Counted from the first letter of the stretch, positions 15,886 through 24,588 are shown. The stretch: DNA of 48,615 nucleotides from Candidatus Borkfalkia faecigallinarum (GCA_019114625.1 DXFD01000060.1:1-48615); one strand, 5' to 3'. Notes: generated by a model not told the origin, from the letters alone. Numbers and translations are program-made.

Positions 15886-17475
15886 TTGTTTCAGAAACTG
15901 ATTCTCGTTTGCATCCGGGAAGCGCTGATCGCGTTCCCGTGGCGGCTGACTGCCGCGCTGGCGGCGGGGCTCGGCGCGGCGGCGATCGCCGCGTATTTTC
16001 TCATCCGCGCCTGTTCGTTTCGGCTGATCCTGCATCTGGGCGACGGAACGACCGTCAGCGAGCGCCATCCGGGCGATTGTCGGCTGGATCTGTATCCGCT
16101 CCCGCCGCGGGAGGGGTACCGCTTCGTCGGCTGGTTTCGAGACGAAGCGTGTACGGAACCGGTCGCGGGCGTTTTGCGCGTTCCCCGTCGCGGGGCGGAG
16201 CTGTACGCGCGCTGGAAGGCGGAGCTGCCGCAGGGCTCGCCGTGCGCGGTTTCGCCGCTGCGGAAAGCGGAGGGCTCCGCCGCGGAATTGTCCGCGCCGT
16301 CCGTTCCCGCGTCGGCTTCGTCCGTGTCGTCAGCTCCCGCAGCGGCTCCGCTTGTGCCGTCCGTCCCCGAACGCGCGGGCGCGGCAAGCGGCTCCGACCT
16401 CGAACGCGCGGGCGCGGCAAGCGGCTCCGTCTCCGATCGCGCGGTCACGGCAAACGGCTCCGGTTCCGCGGCGAGATCGCCCGCGCCGTCCGGCCTTGTC
16501 GCCGATGTGTCCGCGCCGCCGAGTTCTTTATCCCGTTCGCGCTCCGTGCCGACGGAGGACGATTTCACCCGCGCGCTGCTCACGACCGCCGCGGGGGAGC
16601 TCATATTTCTATACCGCCGCCGCAGCTTTCTGGCGCGCCTCGCGCTCGCCGACGGCGCGGTGCAGGACTTTTTTCGGGAGGTGCGCGCCGCGCTCCTGTC
16701 CTTTGCGGGCGTGCGCGAGCGCATCGGCTGGGGCGGGGCGAGCTATGCCGCCGGGCGGACGACCCTCGCCCGCATCGCCGCAAACGCGAAGAGCCTCGTC
16801 GTCTGCCTCGCCCTCGACCCGCGCGGGGCGTATCTCGCGGGCGTGCATTTTGCCGATCTGTCCGCGCGCGGCCGCTACGCGTCCGTCCCCGTCCGCTGTA
16901 AGGTCACGGGGCGCCGCGGCCTGCACGCGGTGCTCGATCTCGTGCGCGAGCTGGCGCGGCTGCACGCGCTTGCGGGCTGCGCCCCGCCCGCCCCGCCCGA
17001 ACTTCCGCCGCCCGATCCGCGTTTGTTGGCGGAGCGCGGCCTGATCCGCGTCGTCGCCCGTCGGGAGAACGGCGACCCCGTCGCGGAGGAGGAGCTGCGC
17101 GCCCTCCTGGAGGCGGGCGCCACGCTGGAAAAATTCTCGTCCGCCTTTGCGCTTCGCCGTATGCGCGGCCGCGCCGTGCGCTTTTTGTTGGGGGAAGGCG
17201 CTTCGCCCCGCCCCGTGCCCGCCCGTTCGTCCGCCGCGCGCGCCCTCGTCAACCTGGATACGATCGCGGCCTGCTTTGCGGACGGGGCGCGGGTCGATCT
17301 GGAGACGCTGCGCGAGAAGGGGCTGATCGGCCGCCGCGCGACCGCCTGTAAAATTCTGGCGCGCGGCAGGCTGGACAAGGTGCTCACGGTGGAGGCGGAA
17401 GAATTTTCGCGTGCGGCGGAGCGCCTCATCGCGCAAAAGGGAGGCAAGGCCGTGCGCGTACACAAGGGGAAGTAG
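15886..17475 (+). CDS. Membrane-anchored InlB-repeat-like protein with conserved central domain and C-terminal ribosomal protein uL15-like domain
   Basis: TTG start after GGGGAGGG; TM LTAALAAGLGAAAIAAYFLI; InlB-like GYRFVGWFRDEACTEPV...LYARW; C-terminus VNLDTIAACFADGARVDLETLREKGLIGRRATACKILARGRLDKVLTVEAEEFSRAAERLIAQKGGKAVRV resembles uL15. Confidence 0.8.
   Translation: MFQKLILVCIREALIAFPWRLTAALAAGLGAAAIAAYFLIRACSFRLILHLGDGTTVSERHPGDCRLDLYPLPPREGYRFVGWFRDEACTEPVAGVLRVPRRGAELYARWKAELPQGSPCAVSPLRKAEGSAAELSAPSVPASASSVSSAPAAAPLVPSVPERAGAASGSDLERAGAASGSVSDRAVTANGSGSAARSPAPSGLVADVSAPPSSLSRSRSVPTEDDFTRALLTTAAGELIFLYRRRSFLARLALADGAVQDFFREVRAALLSFAGVRERIGWGGASYAAGRTTLARIAANAKSLVVCLALDPRGAYLAGVHFADLSARGRYASVPVRCKVTGRRGLHAVLDLVRELARLHALAGCAPPAPPELPPPDPRLLAERGLIRVVARRENGDPVAEEELRALLEAGATLEKFSSAFALRRMRGRAVRFLLGEGASPRPVPARSSAARALVNLDTIAACFADGARVDLETLREKGLIGRRATACKILARGRLDKVLTVEAEEFSRAAERLIAQKGGKAVRVHKGK
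16369..16467 (+). repeat. 33-bp (11-aa) coding tandem repeat, 3 copies, in linker of the uL15-like protein
   Basis: ERAGAASGSDL / ERAGAASGSVS / DRAVTANGSGS. Confidence 0.85.
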
Positions 17476-17499
17476 CGCCTCCGCCCGCCTTCTCCCCGC

Positions 17500-17905
17500 T
17501 TCCGGCGCGGCCGTTTGCCCGTGCGTTCGCCTTTGCGTTTCGTCTCCGCGCGCCTTGTGTTCGGCGCGCCGACATCATTTCCGCATTTCCGCTTATGCCC
17601 GCGCCCGCGGCTCTGTGTTTCGCCCGCGCCCGTTTCGCGTTCGGCGAGCCGATATCATTTTCGCCCATGCCCGCGCCCGTTTCGTGCGCGGCGCCCCGAC
17701 GACATTTCCGCTTTCCCATGCCCGCCCGCCTCGATATCCGCGCCCGTCTGTTTTCCCATGCCCGCCCGCCTCGATATCCGCGCCCGTCTGTCCCGCGAAG
17801 GATCGCCCGCGCGGCACCGCTTCTTCAAGAGAGCAAAACGATCCCGTCCCGCCGTTGGGGCGGATCTTTTTTATAAAAAGGGGCGGATCTTTTTTTATAA
17901 AATGC
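17500..17905. repeat. Noncoding degenerate repeat region incl. exact 40-bp tandem repeat (about 17713-17791) and duplicated GGGGCGGATCTTTTTT(T)ATAAAA block
   Basis: cccatgcccgcccgcctcgatatccgcgcccgtctgt twice at 40-bp spacing; gttcggcg(c/a)gccga(c/t)atcattt twice. Confidence 0.85.
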
Positions 17906-17915
17906 GGGCAAACGC

Positions 17916-17954
17916 TTGACAAATTGTGTATAGTGTATATAATGTATATATACA
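17916..17954 (+). promoter_or_regulatory. Promoter TTGACA-N16-TATAAT overlapping palindrome TGTATATATACA (probable GntR operator)
   Basis: Read directly. Confidence 0.75.
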
Positions 17955-17976
17955 GTTAAAACGTCGGGAGGGGACC

Positions 17977-18351
17977 ATGAATGTGATCGTCAGCAACGCG
18001 AGCGACCGCCCGATCTACGAGCAGATCTATCTCCAGCTCAAGGGGGCGATCCTGCGCGGCGAGCTGCGCGAAGGGGATGCGCTCCCGTCCATACGGGCGC
18101 TGGCGAAGGACCTGCGCATCAGCGTCATCACGACCAAGCGCGCCTTCGACGACCTCGAGCGGGACGGGTTCATCTACACCGTGCAGGGCAAGGGCAGCTT
18201 CGTCGCCGCAAAGAACGGGGAACTGCTGCGCGAAGAGCAGCTCAAACAGATCGAGCAAAAACTGACGGAAGCGCTCGCCCTCGCGCGGCAGGGCGGCATT
18301 TCCGACGCCGAATTGGCGGAAATGTTCCAAGTATTATTACAGGGAGAGTAG
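17977..18351 (+). CDS. GntR-family (YtrA-type) transcriptional regulator
   Basis: PIYEQIYLQLKGAILRGELREGDALPSIRALAKDLRISVITTKRAFDDLERDGFIYTVQGKGSFVA. Confidence 0.95.
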   Translation: MNVIVSNASDRPIYEQIYLQLKGAILRGELREGDALPSIRALAKDLRISVITTKRAFDDLERDGFIYTVQGKGSFVAAKNGELLREEQLKQIEQKLTEALALARQGGISDAELAEMFQVLLQGE

Positions 18352-18352
18352 T

Positions 18353-19198
18353 ATGTCTGACAATATTCGTATCCAAAACCTCACAAAACGGTTCGAAGGT
18401 TTCGCGCTGGAGGGGGTGACGTTCGCCGTGCCGCGCGGCGCGGTCGTCGGCTTCATCGGCGAAAACGGCGCAGGCAAGAGCACGACCATCAAGAGCATCT
18501 TGGGGCTGATCCGTCCGGACGGCGGCAGCATCGAAGTGTTCGGGAAGGACGTCGGCTCGCTCACCAAAGAGGAGCGCGGCAGGATCGGGGCCGTGCTCGG
18601 CGACGGAAAGCTGCCCGAAAACCTAACCGCCAAAGATCTGGACGGCGTATTCCGCCACATCTTCGCCCGGTGGGACGCCGCCGCCTTTTTTGCCTATCTC
18701 GACCGCTTCGCGCTGCCGCGCGGCAAAAAGATCAAGGATTTTTCCCGCGGGATGCGCCAGAAGTTCGCGCTCGCCGTCGCTCTCTCGCACGGGGCGGACG
18801 TGCTCGTGCTGGACGAACCGACGGCGGGGCTGGACCCCGTCGCCCGCGACGAGATCCTGGACATCCTCTACGACTTCATGCAGGACGAGCGCCGCTCGGT
18901 GCTCATCTCCTCGCACATCGTCTCCGACCTCGAAAAGCTGTGCGACTACATCGCCTTCATCCACCGGGGCAGGCTCGTCTTTTTTGAAGAGAAGGACGCC
19001 CTCTATGAAAAGTACGCCGTGCTGCGCGCCCCGCTCGAGACGCTGCGTTCCTGCGCGGACGCCGTCGTCGCCGTCCATCGCGGCGAGTTCGGCGCCGGAG
19101 CGCTCGTGCTGCGCGCCAAACTGCCCGCCGGCATTCCCGCCGAGCGCGCGGGCATCGAGGACATCATGCTCTATTTTGCGCGGGGAGAAAAATTATGA
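18353..19198 (+). CDS. ABC transporter ATP-binding protein
   Basis: GENGAGKSTTIKSILGL, DEPTAGLDPVARDEILDIL. Confidence 0.95.
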   Translation: MSDNIRIQNLTKRFEGFALEGVTFAVPRGAVVGFIGENGAGKSTTIKSILGLIRPDGGSIEVFGKDVGSLTKEERGRIGAVLGDGKLPENLTAKDLDGVFRHIFARWDAAAFFAYLDRFALPRGKKIKDFSRGMRQKFALAVALSHGADVLVLDEPTAGLDPVARDEILDILYDFMQDERRSVLISSHIVSDLEKLCDYIAFIHRGRLVFFEEKDALYEKYAVLRAPLETLRSCADAVVAVHRGEFGAGALVLRAKLPAGIPAERAGIEDIMLYFARGEKL

Positions 19199-19812
19199 TC
19201 GGCTTGCTGCAAAAGAGCTGGAAAAACGTCCGCCCGGTGATCGGGTACTACCTCTTTTTCTGTCTCCTCTTTTTCGTCGTCTCCGCCGTCGGCCGCGACC
19301 CGCTGTATTTTTCGGTGGTCGGCGTCCTGTTGGCGGTCGCGCCGTCGCTCGCCTCGCTGTCGCGGGACGAGGCGGACGGCTGGGACGCCTTTGCCGTGGC
19401 GGCGGGCGTCTCGCGCGCACGGCTCGCCCTCTCCCGCTATCTGTTCGCGCTCTGCTGCGTCGCGCCCGCCTGGGCGGTGTCCGCCGCACTCGTGTTTTGC
19501 GCGCAGGACAGGCTGCAGGCGCTCGCCGTCGTCCTGTTCTTTGCGGGGGCGGGGATGATCGCGGCCTCCGTCATGCTGCCGCTCTGTTTGCGCTTCGGCG
19601 TCGAAAAAGCGCGCGTCCTTCTCATCGTCGTCGCGATCCTGCTCTTTGCGGCGGCGACGACCAACGGCATCCTGTTCTTCGGCGAGGGAAGGGGCGGGGC
19701 GGAAGGCGCGCCGCACTTCGCGCTGCCGTGCGCGGTCCTCGCGGCGGGAGTGCTCGCCGCGGCCGTCTCGCTTCTCGCCGGTATCCGTATCCTGCAAAGG
19801 AAAGATCTGTAA
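19195..19812 (+). CDS. ABC-2 family transporter permease
   Basis: Multiple hydrophobic segments, paralogous to next ORF (DEADGWDAFAVAAGVSR / DEKDEWDAFALAAGMRR). Confidence 0.85.
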   Translation: MIGLLQKSWKNVRPVIGYYLFFCLLFFVVSAVGRDPLYFSVVGVLLAVAPSLASLSRDEADGWDAFAVAAGVSRARLALSRYLFALCCVAPAWAVSAALVFCAQDRLQALAVVLFFAGAGMIAASVMLPLCLRFGVEKARVLLIVVAILLFAAATTNGILFFGEGRGGAEGAPHFALPCAVLAAGVLAAAVSLLAGIRILQRKDL

Positions 19813-19825
19813 GGAGGAAGATCGT

Positions 19826-20428
19826 ATGTTCGGGCTGATCTGCAAGGATCTCAAAAACGTGCGCGGGCAGGCCGTCTACTACGGCGTGATCCTCGCCGTT
19901 CTCTATGCCGTCGCCTTTTGGACGAAGAACGTCTATTTCTACGCGGGCGCGGTCGTCTTTTTCAGCGTCACCGTGCCCGTCTCGGCGATCGCCTATGACG
20001 AAAAGGACGAGTGGGACGCCTTCGCGCTCGCCGCGGGGATGCGCCGCCGCGACCTCGTGCTCGGCCGCTACCTGCTCTGCCTGTCCGTGGCGCTGTGCCT
20101 CCTGCTCCCGTCCGCCGCCTTCTTTGCGGTAGAGGAGCTGCGCACGGCGGAGACGCTCTCCGTCTTTCTCGCGTACGGCGGGATCACCCTTCTGGTCGCC
20201 GACCTCCTGCTCCCGTTCGTGCTCAAGGTCGGGACGGAAAAGGCGCGCGCCGCCTTCACGCTCATGGTGCTCGGCGTCCTGGCGCTGGGCGGCGGGGTCG
20301 CCGCTCTGACGCAGCTGCTGCCCGTCGGCGCGGCGGCGGCATCATATATCCTGCTCGCGCTCGGCGCCGTCGGCTGCGTTCCCTCGTATCGAATCGCCCT
20401 GCGCCTGTATTCGGCAAGGAATTTTTAA
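19826..20428 (+). CDS. ABC-2 family transporter permease
   Basis: As above; AAGGAGG upstream of ATG 19826. Confidence 0.85.
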   Translation: MFGLICKDLKNVRGQAVYYGVILAVLYAVAFWTKNVYFYAGAVVFFSVTVPVSAIAYDEKDEWDAFALAAGMRRRDLVLGRYLLCLSVALCLLLPSAAFFAVEELRTAETLSVFLAYGGITLLVADLLLPFVLKVGTEKARAAFTLMVLGVLALGGGVAALTQLLPVGAAAASYILLALGAVGCVPSYRIALRLYSARNF

Positions 20429-20458
20429 GTTTGCGGAGTACTATGTCAGGCAGAATAT
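20429..20458 (+). repeat. Dispersed 30-bp motif, copy B
   Basis: GTTTGCGGAGTACTATGTCAGGCAGAATAT. Confidence 0.7.
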
Positions 20459-20519
20459 GCCGAAAACGTGGCGATATTGTGAAAGCTTCCGTAAAAACGG
20501 GGGCTTTTTCGTTTCCCGC

Positions 20520-20548
20520 TTTACAAACGGGGCGGCGTGTGCTATAAT
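20520..20548 (+). promoter_or_regulatory. Promoter TTTACA-N17-TATAAT
   Basis: Read directly. Confidence 0.8.
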
Positions 20549-20592
20549 AAGTTAAAGCAATGCGGGCCGCACGGCCCGAAGGAAGGGAACAG

Positions 20593-21378
20593 ATGAACGA
20601 TCTCGAGCGCGCCGGCAAGGTCGGCGCGGTTCTGCCGGCGGTCGCGCCCGGCGCGCAAAGCGGCGATCCCGTCGACCGCGAAGAACTTCTGCGCGTCCTG
20701 GTCCGGGAGGGGGAGGACGGAGCGGAGGACGTCTACGGGCGGCTCAACTCTTTTGCGGAGCTTTTGATGCGCTACAGCGCGGCGATCCGCGAGGTGCGCA
20801 CCAAATTCGAAGTGCTCAACGAGGAGTTTTCCTTCCGCAACAGCCGCAACCCGATCGAGAGCATCTCCTCGCGCGTCAAGCGCCCGCTGAGCATCGTCGG
20901 CAAGCTGCGCCGCCGCGGCCTGCCGCTGACCGTCGAGGCGATCGAACAAAACCTGGACGACGTGGCGGGCGTGCGCGTCATCTGCTCGTTTATCGACGAC
21001 ATCTACGCGGTCGCCGAGATGTTCGCCCGCCAGGACGACGTCACCGTGCTTGAGGTCAAGGACTACATCCGCAAACCCAAGCAGAACGGCTACCGCAGCT
21101 ATCACATGATCGTGCAAATCCCCGTCTTTTTTTCGGACGGGAAGCGCCCCATGCGCGTCGAGATCCAGCTCCGCACGGTCGCCATGGATTTTTGGGCGAG
21201 CCTCGAGCATCAGATGAAATACAAAAAGGACAGCGCCGACCGCCCCGAGATCTCGGCGGAGCTGCGCAGCTGCGCCGAGACCATCGCCGCGACGGACGCG
21301 CGGATGCTGGGCATCCGCAAGCGCATCGAAAAGCTGGAGATGGAGCGCGAGGACGGCGGCGCGGGAGGACAGAGATAA
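20593..21378 (+). CDS. Small alarmone synthetase, RelA/SpoT-domain GTP pyrophosphokinase
   Basis: SRVKRPLSIVGKLRRRGLPLTVEAIEQNLDDVAGVRVICSFIDDIY, PKQNGYRSYHMIV, RVEIQLRTVAMDFWASLEH. Confidence 0.95.
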   Translation: MNDLERAGKVGAVLPAVAPGAQSGDPVDREELLRVLVREGEDGAEDVYGRLNSFAELLMRYSAAIREVRTKFEVLNEEFSFRNSRNPIESISSRVKRPLSIVGKLRRRGLPLTVEAIEQNLDDVAGVRVICSFIDDIYAVAEMFARQDDVTVLEVKDYIRKPKQNGYRSYHMIVQIPVFFSDGKRPMRVEIQLRTVAMDFWASLEHQMKYKKDSADRPEISAELRSCAETIAATDARMLGIRKRIEKLEMEREDGGAGGQR

Positions 21379-21746
21379 TGATAAAAGAAACAGCGCCTTC
21401 GCGCGCATTGCTGCAAAAATTACAGGGCCGCCTCGATGAACGCAAGTGGCTGGCGAGTGCCGCCGCCCGGCGCGATTTGTGCGGCGAAATGCCTTGGTGC
21501 GCGTTTTGCCGCAGAGAAGAGGAGTACCCCTGTGCCCGCGCCCGCATTCGCGAGCGCGCGGCCGTGGCGGCGGAAATGTCCGACGTGGAGGCGGAGATCG
21601 CGCAGGACGAGCGGGATGCCGCCCTCGCCGCGCGCTCCCTCGCCGCGGAAGGGGAGTCGGGCGCCGCGTCGACCGCCGAAGCCGTCCGCGAGGCAGTCCA
21701 AGAGGCGGTTTTGGAGCAAAAACTCGCGGTTAAAGACGAAGAATAG
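21378..21746 (+). CDS. Hypothetical small protein translationally coupled to alarmone synthetase
   Basis: TAATG overlap; 122 aa, helical, WCAFCRREEEYPC. Confidence 0.6.
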   Translation: MIKETAPSRALLQKLQGRLDERKWLASAAARRDLCGEMPWCAFCRREEEYPCARARIRERAAVAAEMSDVEAEIAQDERDAALAARSLAAEGESGAASTAEAVREAVQEAVLEQKLAVKDEE

Positions 21747-21872
21747 CGCTTTTTTGTTGCATTAGCAACAGAAATGTTGCGCGTTCGATGGTACAATATT
21801 ATCGAGATTTCGGGAAGCGGCCGCGCCGGGCGCTGCGCGCTTTCAAAAATAAAAATCGAGTGAGGTATTATC

Positions 21873-22406
21873 ATGAAGAGATGTGCGTTCTGCGGCGAAG
21901 TTGTCGCCGACGATGTCGAGGTCTGCCCCGTCTGCAAGGCGACGAAGTTCGTCCCCATCGACGATGCGGCGGAGATCAAGTTTGCCTGCGAGCACGAAGT
22001 CGGCGTCGCGCAGGGGCTGGACGAGGAGGTCGTGAACGGTCTGCGCGCGAACTTCGAGGGCGAGTGCACCGAAGTCGGCATGTATCTGGCTATGGCGCGC
22101 GTCGCCGAGCGCGAGGGGTATCCCGAGGTCGCCGAGGCGTACAAGCGCTATGCGTTTGAAGAGGCGGAGCACGCATCCAAGTTCGCGGAACTGCTGGGCG
22201 AGTGCATCACCGATTCGACCAAGAAGAACCTCGAACTGCGCGTCGCGGCGGAAACGGGCGCCTGCGCGGGCAAGCTGGCGATCGCCAAGCGCGCGAAGGA
22301 GCTGGGCTACGACGCCATCCACGACACCGTCCACGAGATGGCGAAGGACGAGGCGCGCCACGGCGCCGGCTTCAACGGCCTGCTCAAGAGATATTTCAAG
22401 AACTGA
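21873..22406 (+). CDS. Reverse-type rubrerythrin (N-terminal rubredoxin-like domain)
   Basis: [25 protein letters not shown] followed by ferritin-like EXXH motifs. Confidence 0.95.
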   Translation: MKRCAFCGEVVADDVEVCPVCKATKFVPIDDAAEIKFACEHEVGVAQGLDEEVVNGLRANFEGECTEVGMYLAMARVAEREGYPEVAEAYKRYAFEEAEHASKFAELLGECITDSTKKNLELRVAAETGACAGKLAIAKRAKELGYDAIHDTVHEMAKDEARHGAGFNGLLKRYFKN

Positions 22407-22415
22407 CGTAAAAAA

Positions 22416-22481
22416 GTCCCGTATTCTTTACGGGACGGAAGGATCGGGAAGGCGCCGCTTTTTTCCAAAAGCGGCGCCTTC
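22416..22481. terminator. Two hairpins between convergent genes
   Basis: GTCCCGTA-TTCTT-TACGGGAC and GAAGGCGCCGCTTTT-TTCC-AAAAGCGGCGCCTTC (15-bp perfect stem). Confidence 0.85.
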
Positions 22482-22515
22482 TCATGCCTTGCGGCTGTGT
22501 TTTGCGTTGTCTTTG

Positions 22516-22662
22516 CGCCCCGCGCGGCGGCGCGGCCGGCCGTCCTCTTTGCGGCGCGGCGGCTCGGTTTTGGCTTTCGCCCCGCGCGGCGGCTTTGCGA
22601 GCGCTTCGCGCGCCGTACGCGCGGGCTCGGTCTGCCGTGGGCCTTTCGCCCCGCGCGGCGGC
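22516..22662. repeat. Three spaced copies of CGCCCCGCGCGGCGGC (starts 22516, 22578, 22647)
   Basis: Exact 16-mer read three times in noncoding DNA. Confidence 0.8.
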
Positions 22663-22691
22663 TCGGCCTTGTCCTTCGCCGGGCGCGGCGT

Positions 22692-23156
22692 TCAGCGGTC
22701 GTCCTCCTCGTCGCGGTCGCTGGTGGAAACGTCGTAGCGGATGTTCTTGTTCCGCGCGATCATCTCTTTGGTCAGTTCGCGGTACCACTCCGGTTTGACG
22801 ACGATCACCGCATACTTGTCCTCCTTCAAATAGAGGACGAGCTTGTTCGTCTTGGAGAAGAGGCGGATCGATTCGATATCCGACAGCTTATAGACCGACT
22901 TGATGAACCCGAACCAGAGGATCAGTTCGGTATCCGTCAGTTTATAGACGGAGCGGATGAGGATGGAGGCGAACAGCGCGATCGCGAGCGCGGAGACGAG
23001 CAGCACGACGACGTGCTGGATGATCAGCTGCGCCGAGGAAAACCCGTATTTCCAGATGCGGAAGGCGGTCACGCCGATCCCGGCCAATCCGAGCAGGATG
23101 CCGGCGATGCAGCCGACCGTGGCGGCGGCCGAAAGTTTGAAGCGATAAGATTTCAT
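22692..23156 (-). CDS. Hypothetical membrane protein, 2 TM plus PH-like domain
   Basis: Start MKSYRFKLSAAATVGC preceded by GGGAGG on minus strand; promoter TTGCTT-N17-TACAAT (minus, 23205-23177). Confidence 0.8.
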   Translation of the reverse strand: MKSYRFKLSAAATVGCIAGILLGLAGIGVTAFRIWKYGFSSAQLIIQHVVVLLVSALAIALFASILIRSVYKLTDTELILWFGFIKSVYKLSDIESIRLFSKTNKLVLYLKEDKYAVIVVKPEWYRELTKEMIARNKNIRYDVSTSDRDEEDDR

Positions 23157-23344
23157 GGCGTCCTCCCTTTGCAAGAATTGTAGCATATCTGCACATAAAA
23201 AGCAAGGGTATCACAAAATTTTGCCGCCGTTTTTGTGGGGCGGCGCGCGCGTTTTTTGGGGGAAGGGGTCGCCGTCTGCCGACCCGCGGCGAAAAAATTG
23301 GCGCGCGGCGGCAAAATATTTATCTTTCGCCCGCGATCATTTGC

Positions 23345-23373
23345 TTGAAAATTTTCCGGGAAAGTAGTAAAAT
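23345..23373 (+). promoter_or_regulatory. atp operon promoter TTGAAA-N17-TAAAAT
   Basis: Read directly. Confidence 0.7.
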
Positions 23374-23406
23374 GTTTTTGATTTTGTTCGGAGAGAGGGT
23401 TGTCGG

Positions 23407-24186
23407 ATGGCTGGAGAAAATGAAAATATTTTTGCCGAACTGAATGAAAAAGTTTTTCCGCGCAAGGTCGTCGACCTGGGCTGGCTGACGATCAACGAGA
23501 GCGTCATCTCCGGCTTTATCGTCGTGGCGCTCATCCTGCTGGCGGCGCTCATCCTGCGGCTGACCATCATCCGCAAATGGAAGACGACGCCGACGGGCGG
23601 GCAGATGTTCCTCGAGTGGCTGGTCACCTTTTTCGACAAGAGCGCGGACGAGCTGACGGAAAATTACAGCGGGCTGATGGGGCCGTACACCTTCGGGGCG
23701 GCGGCGTACATCTGCTGCGGGGTGCTCATCGAGCTGTTCGGCCTGCGCCCGGCGATCGCCGACCTCGGCGCCTGCCTGGCGCTCGCGCTGTGCACCTTCT
23801 TTTTCATCCACGCGCTCGGCTTTGTCAAGAACAAGGGGCGGCGGCTGCTGCATTACGTCAACCCCATCAACATCATCACCGATCTCGCGGTCCCCGTCTC
23901 CATGACCTTCCGTCTGTTCGGCAGTATATTGAGCGGCATGGTCATCATGGAGATGGTCTACATCCTCATTATCACCTTGTTTGAGATGCTGCCCGTGCTC
24001 GGCGTCACCGTCGTTCTGGCGGCGGTCCTGACGCCGCTGTTCACGCTCTTCCACGCGTTTATCCAATCCTACGTCTTTGCTTCGCTGACGCTCACGTTCG
24101 TGCAGGAGGCGATCGAGACGCCGCCCAAAAAGCCCAAGCGCGTCAAAGCCAAAAAAGGTGCGCGCGCGCAGAGCACGGCTGCTTGA
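23407..24186 (+). CDS. atpB: ATP synthase subunit a
   Basis: Essential Arg motif SMTFRLFGSILSGMVI. Confidence 0.95.
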   Translation: MAGENENIFAELNEKVFPRKVVDLGWLTINESVISGFIVVALILLAALILRLTIIRKWKTTPTGGQMFLEWLVTFFDKSADELTENYSGLMGPYTFGAAAYICCGVLIELFGLRPAIADLGACLALALCTFFFIHALGFVKNKGRRLLHYVNPINIITDLAVPVSMTFRLFGSILSGMVIMEMVYILIITLFEMLPVLGVTVVLAAVLTPLFTLFHAFIQSYVFASLTLTFVQEAIETPPKKPKRVKAKKGARAQSTAA

Positions 24187-24297
24187 AGTGCGCCGCGGCG
24201 GACAAGGTTATGCCGGCGGGGTTGTATAGCCGAAGCTGCGCCGGCAAAATGATACAGTCACTTTTTATAAATACTACTCGAATTTGCGGAGGTACGT

Positions 24298-24588
24298 TTG
24301 ATTATGGAACTTTTGGTCACGATGATCGCGAATTTTCTCGCGGAGGCCGCCGAAGCGGTCGATATGGCGTCGCTGGGCGCCTTCATCGGCGCGGGCATCG
24401 CGGCGTTGACCGGCCTGGGCGCCGGCGTGGGCATGGGCATCGCCACGGGCAAGGCGGTCGAGGCGACTGCGCGCCAGCCGGAAGCGGTGGGGCAGATCCG
24501 CACGATGCTGCTGCTCGGCCTCGCGTTCGCCGAAACGACGGCGATCTACGGCCTGCTGGTCAGCCTGCTGCTGATCTTCGTCGCCTGA
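24298..24588 (+). CDS. atpE: ATP synthase subunit c
   Basis: [47 protein letters not shown] start after GGAGG. Confidence 0.95.
   Translation: MIMELLVTMIANFLAEAAEAVDMASLGAFIGAGIAALTGLGAGVGMGIATGKAVEATARQPEAVGQIRTMLLLGLAFAETTAIYGLLVSLLLIFVA

Noticed and set aside
15738-16901. 387-aa + ORF in another frame over the uL15-like gene
   Set aside because: Starts upstream of the promoter palindrome; Arg/Gly-rich, low-complexity product. The 15886-17475 frame has TM, InlB and uL15 character.
22484-22798. 104-aa + ORF in the GC repeat region
   Set aside because: Translation of GC-rich repeats and of the antisense of a supported minus-strand gene.
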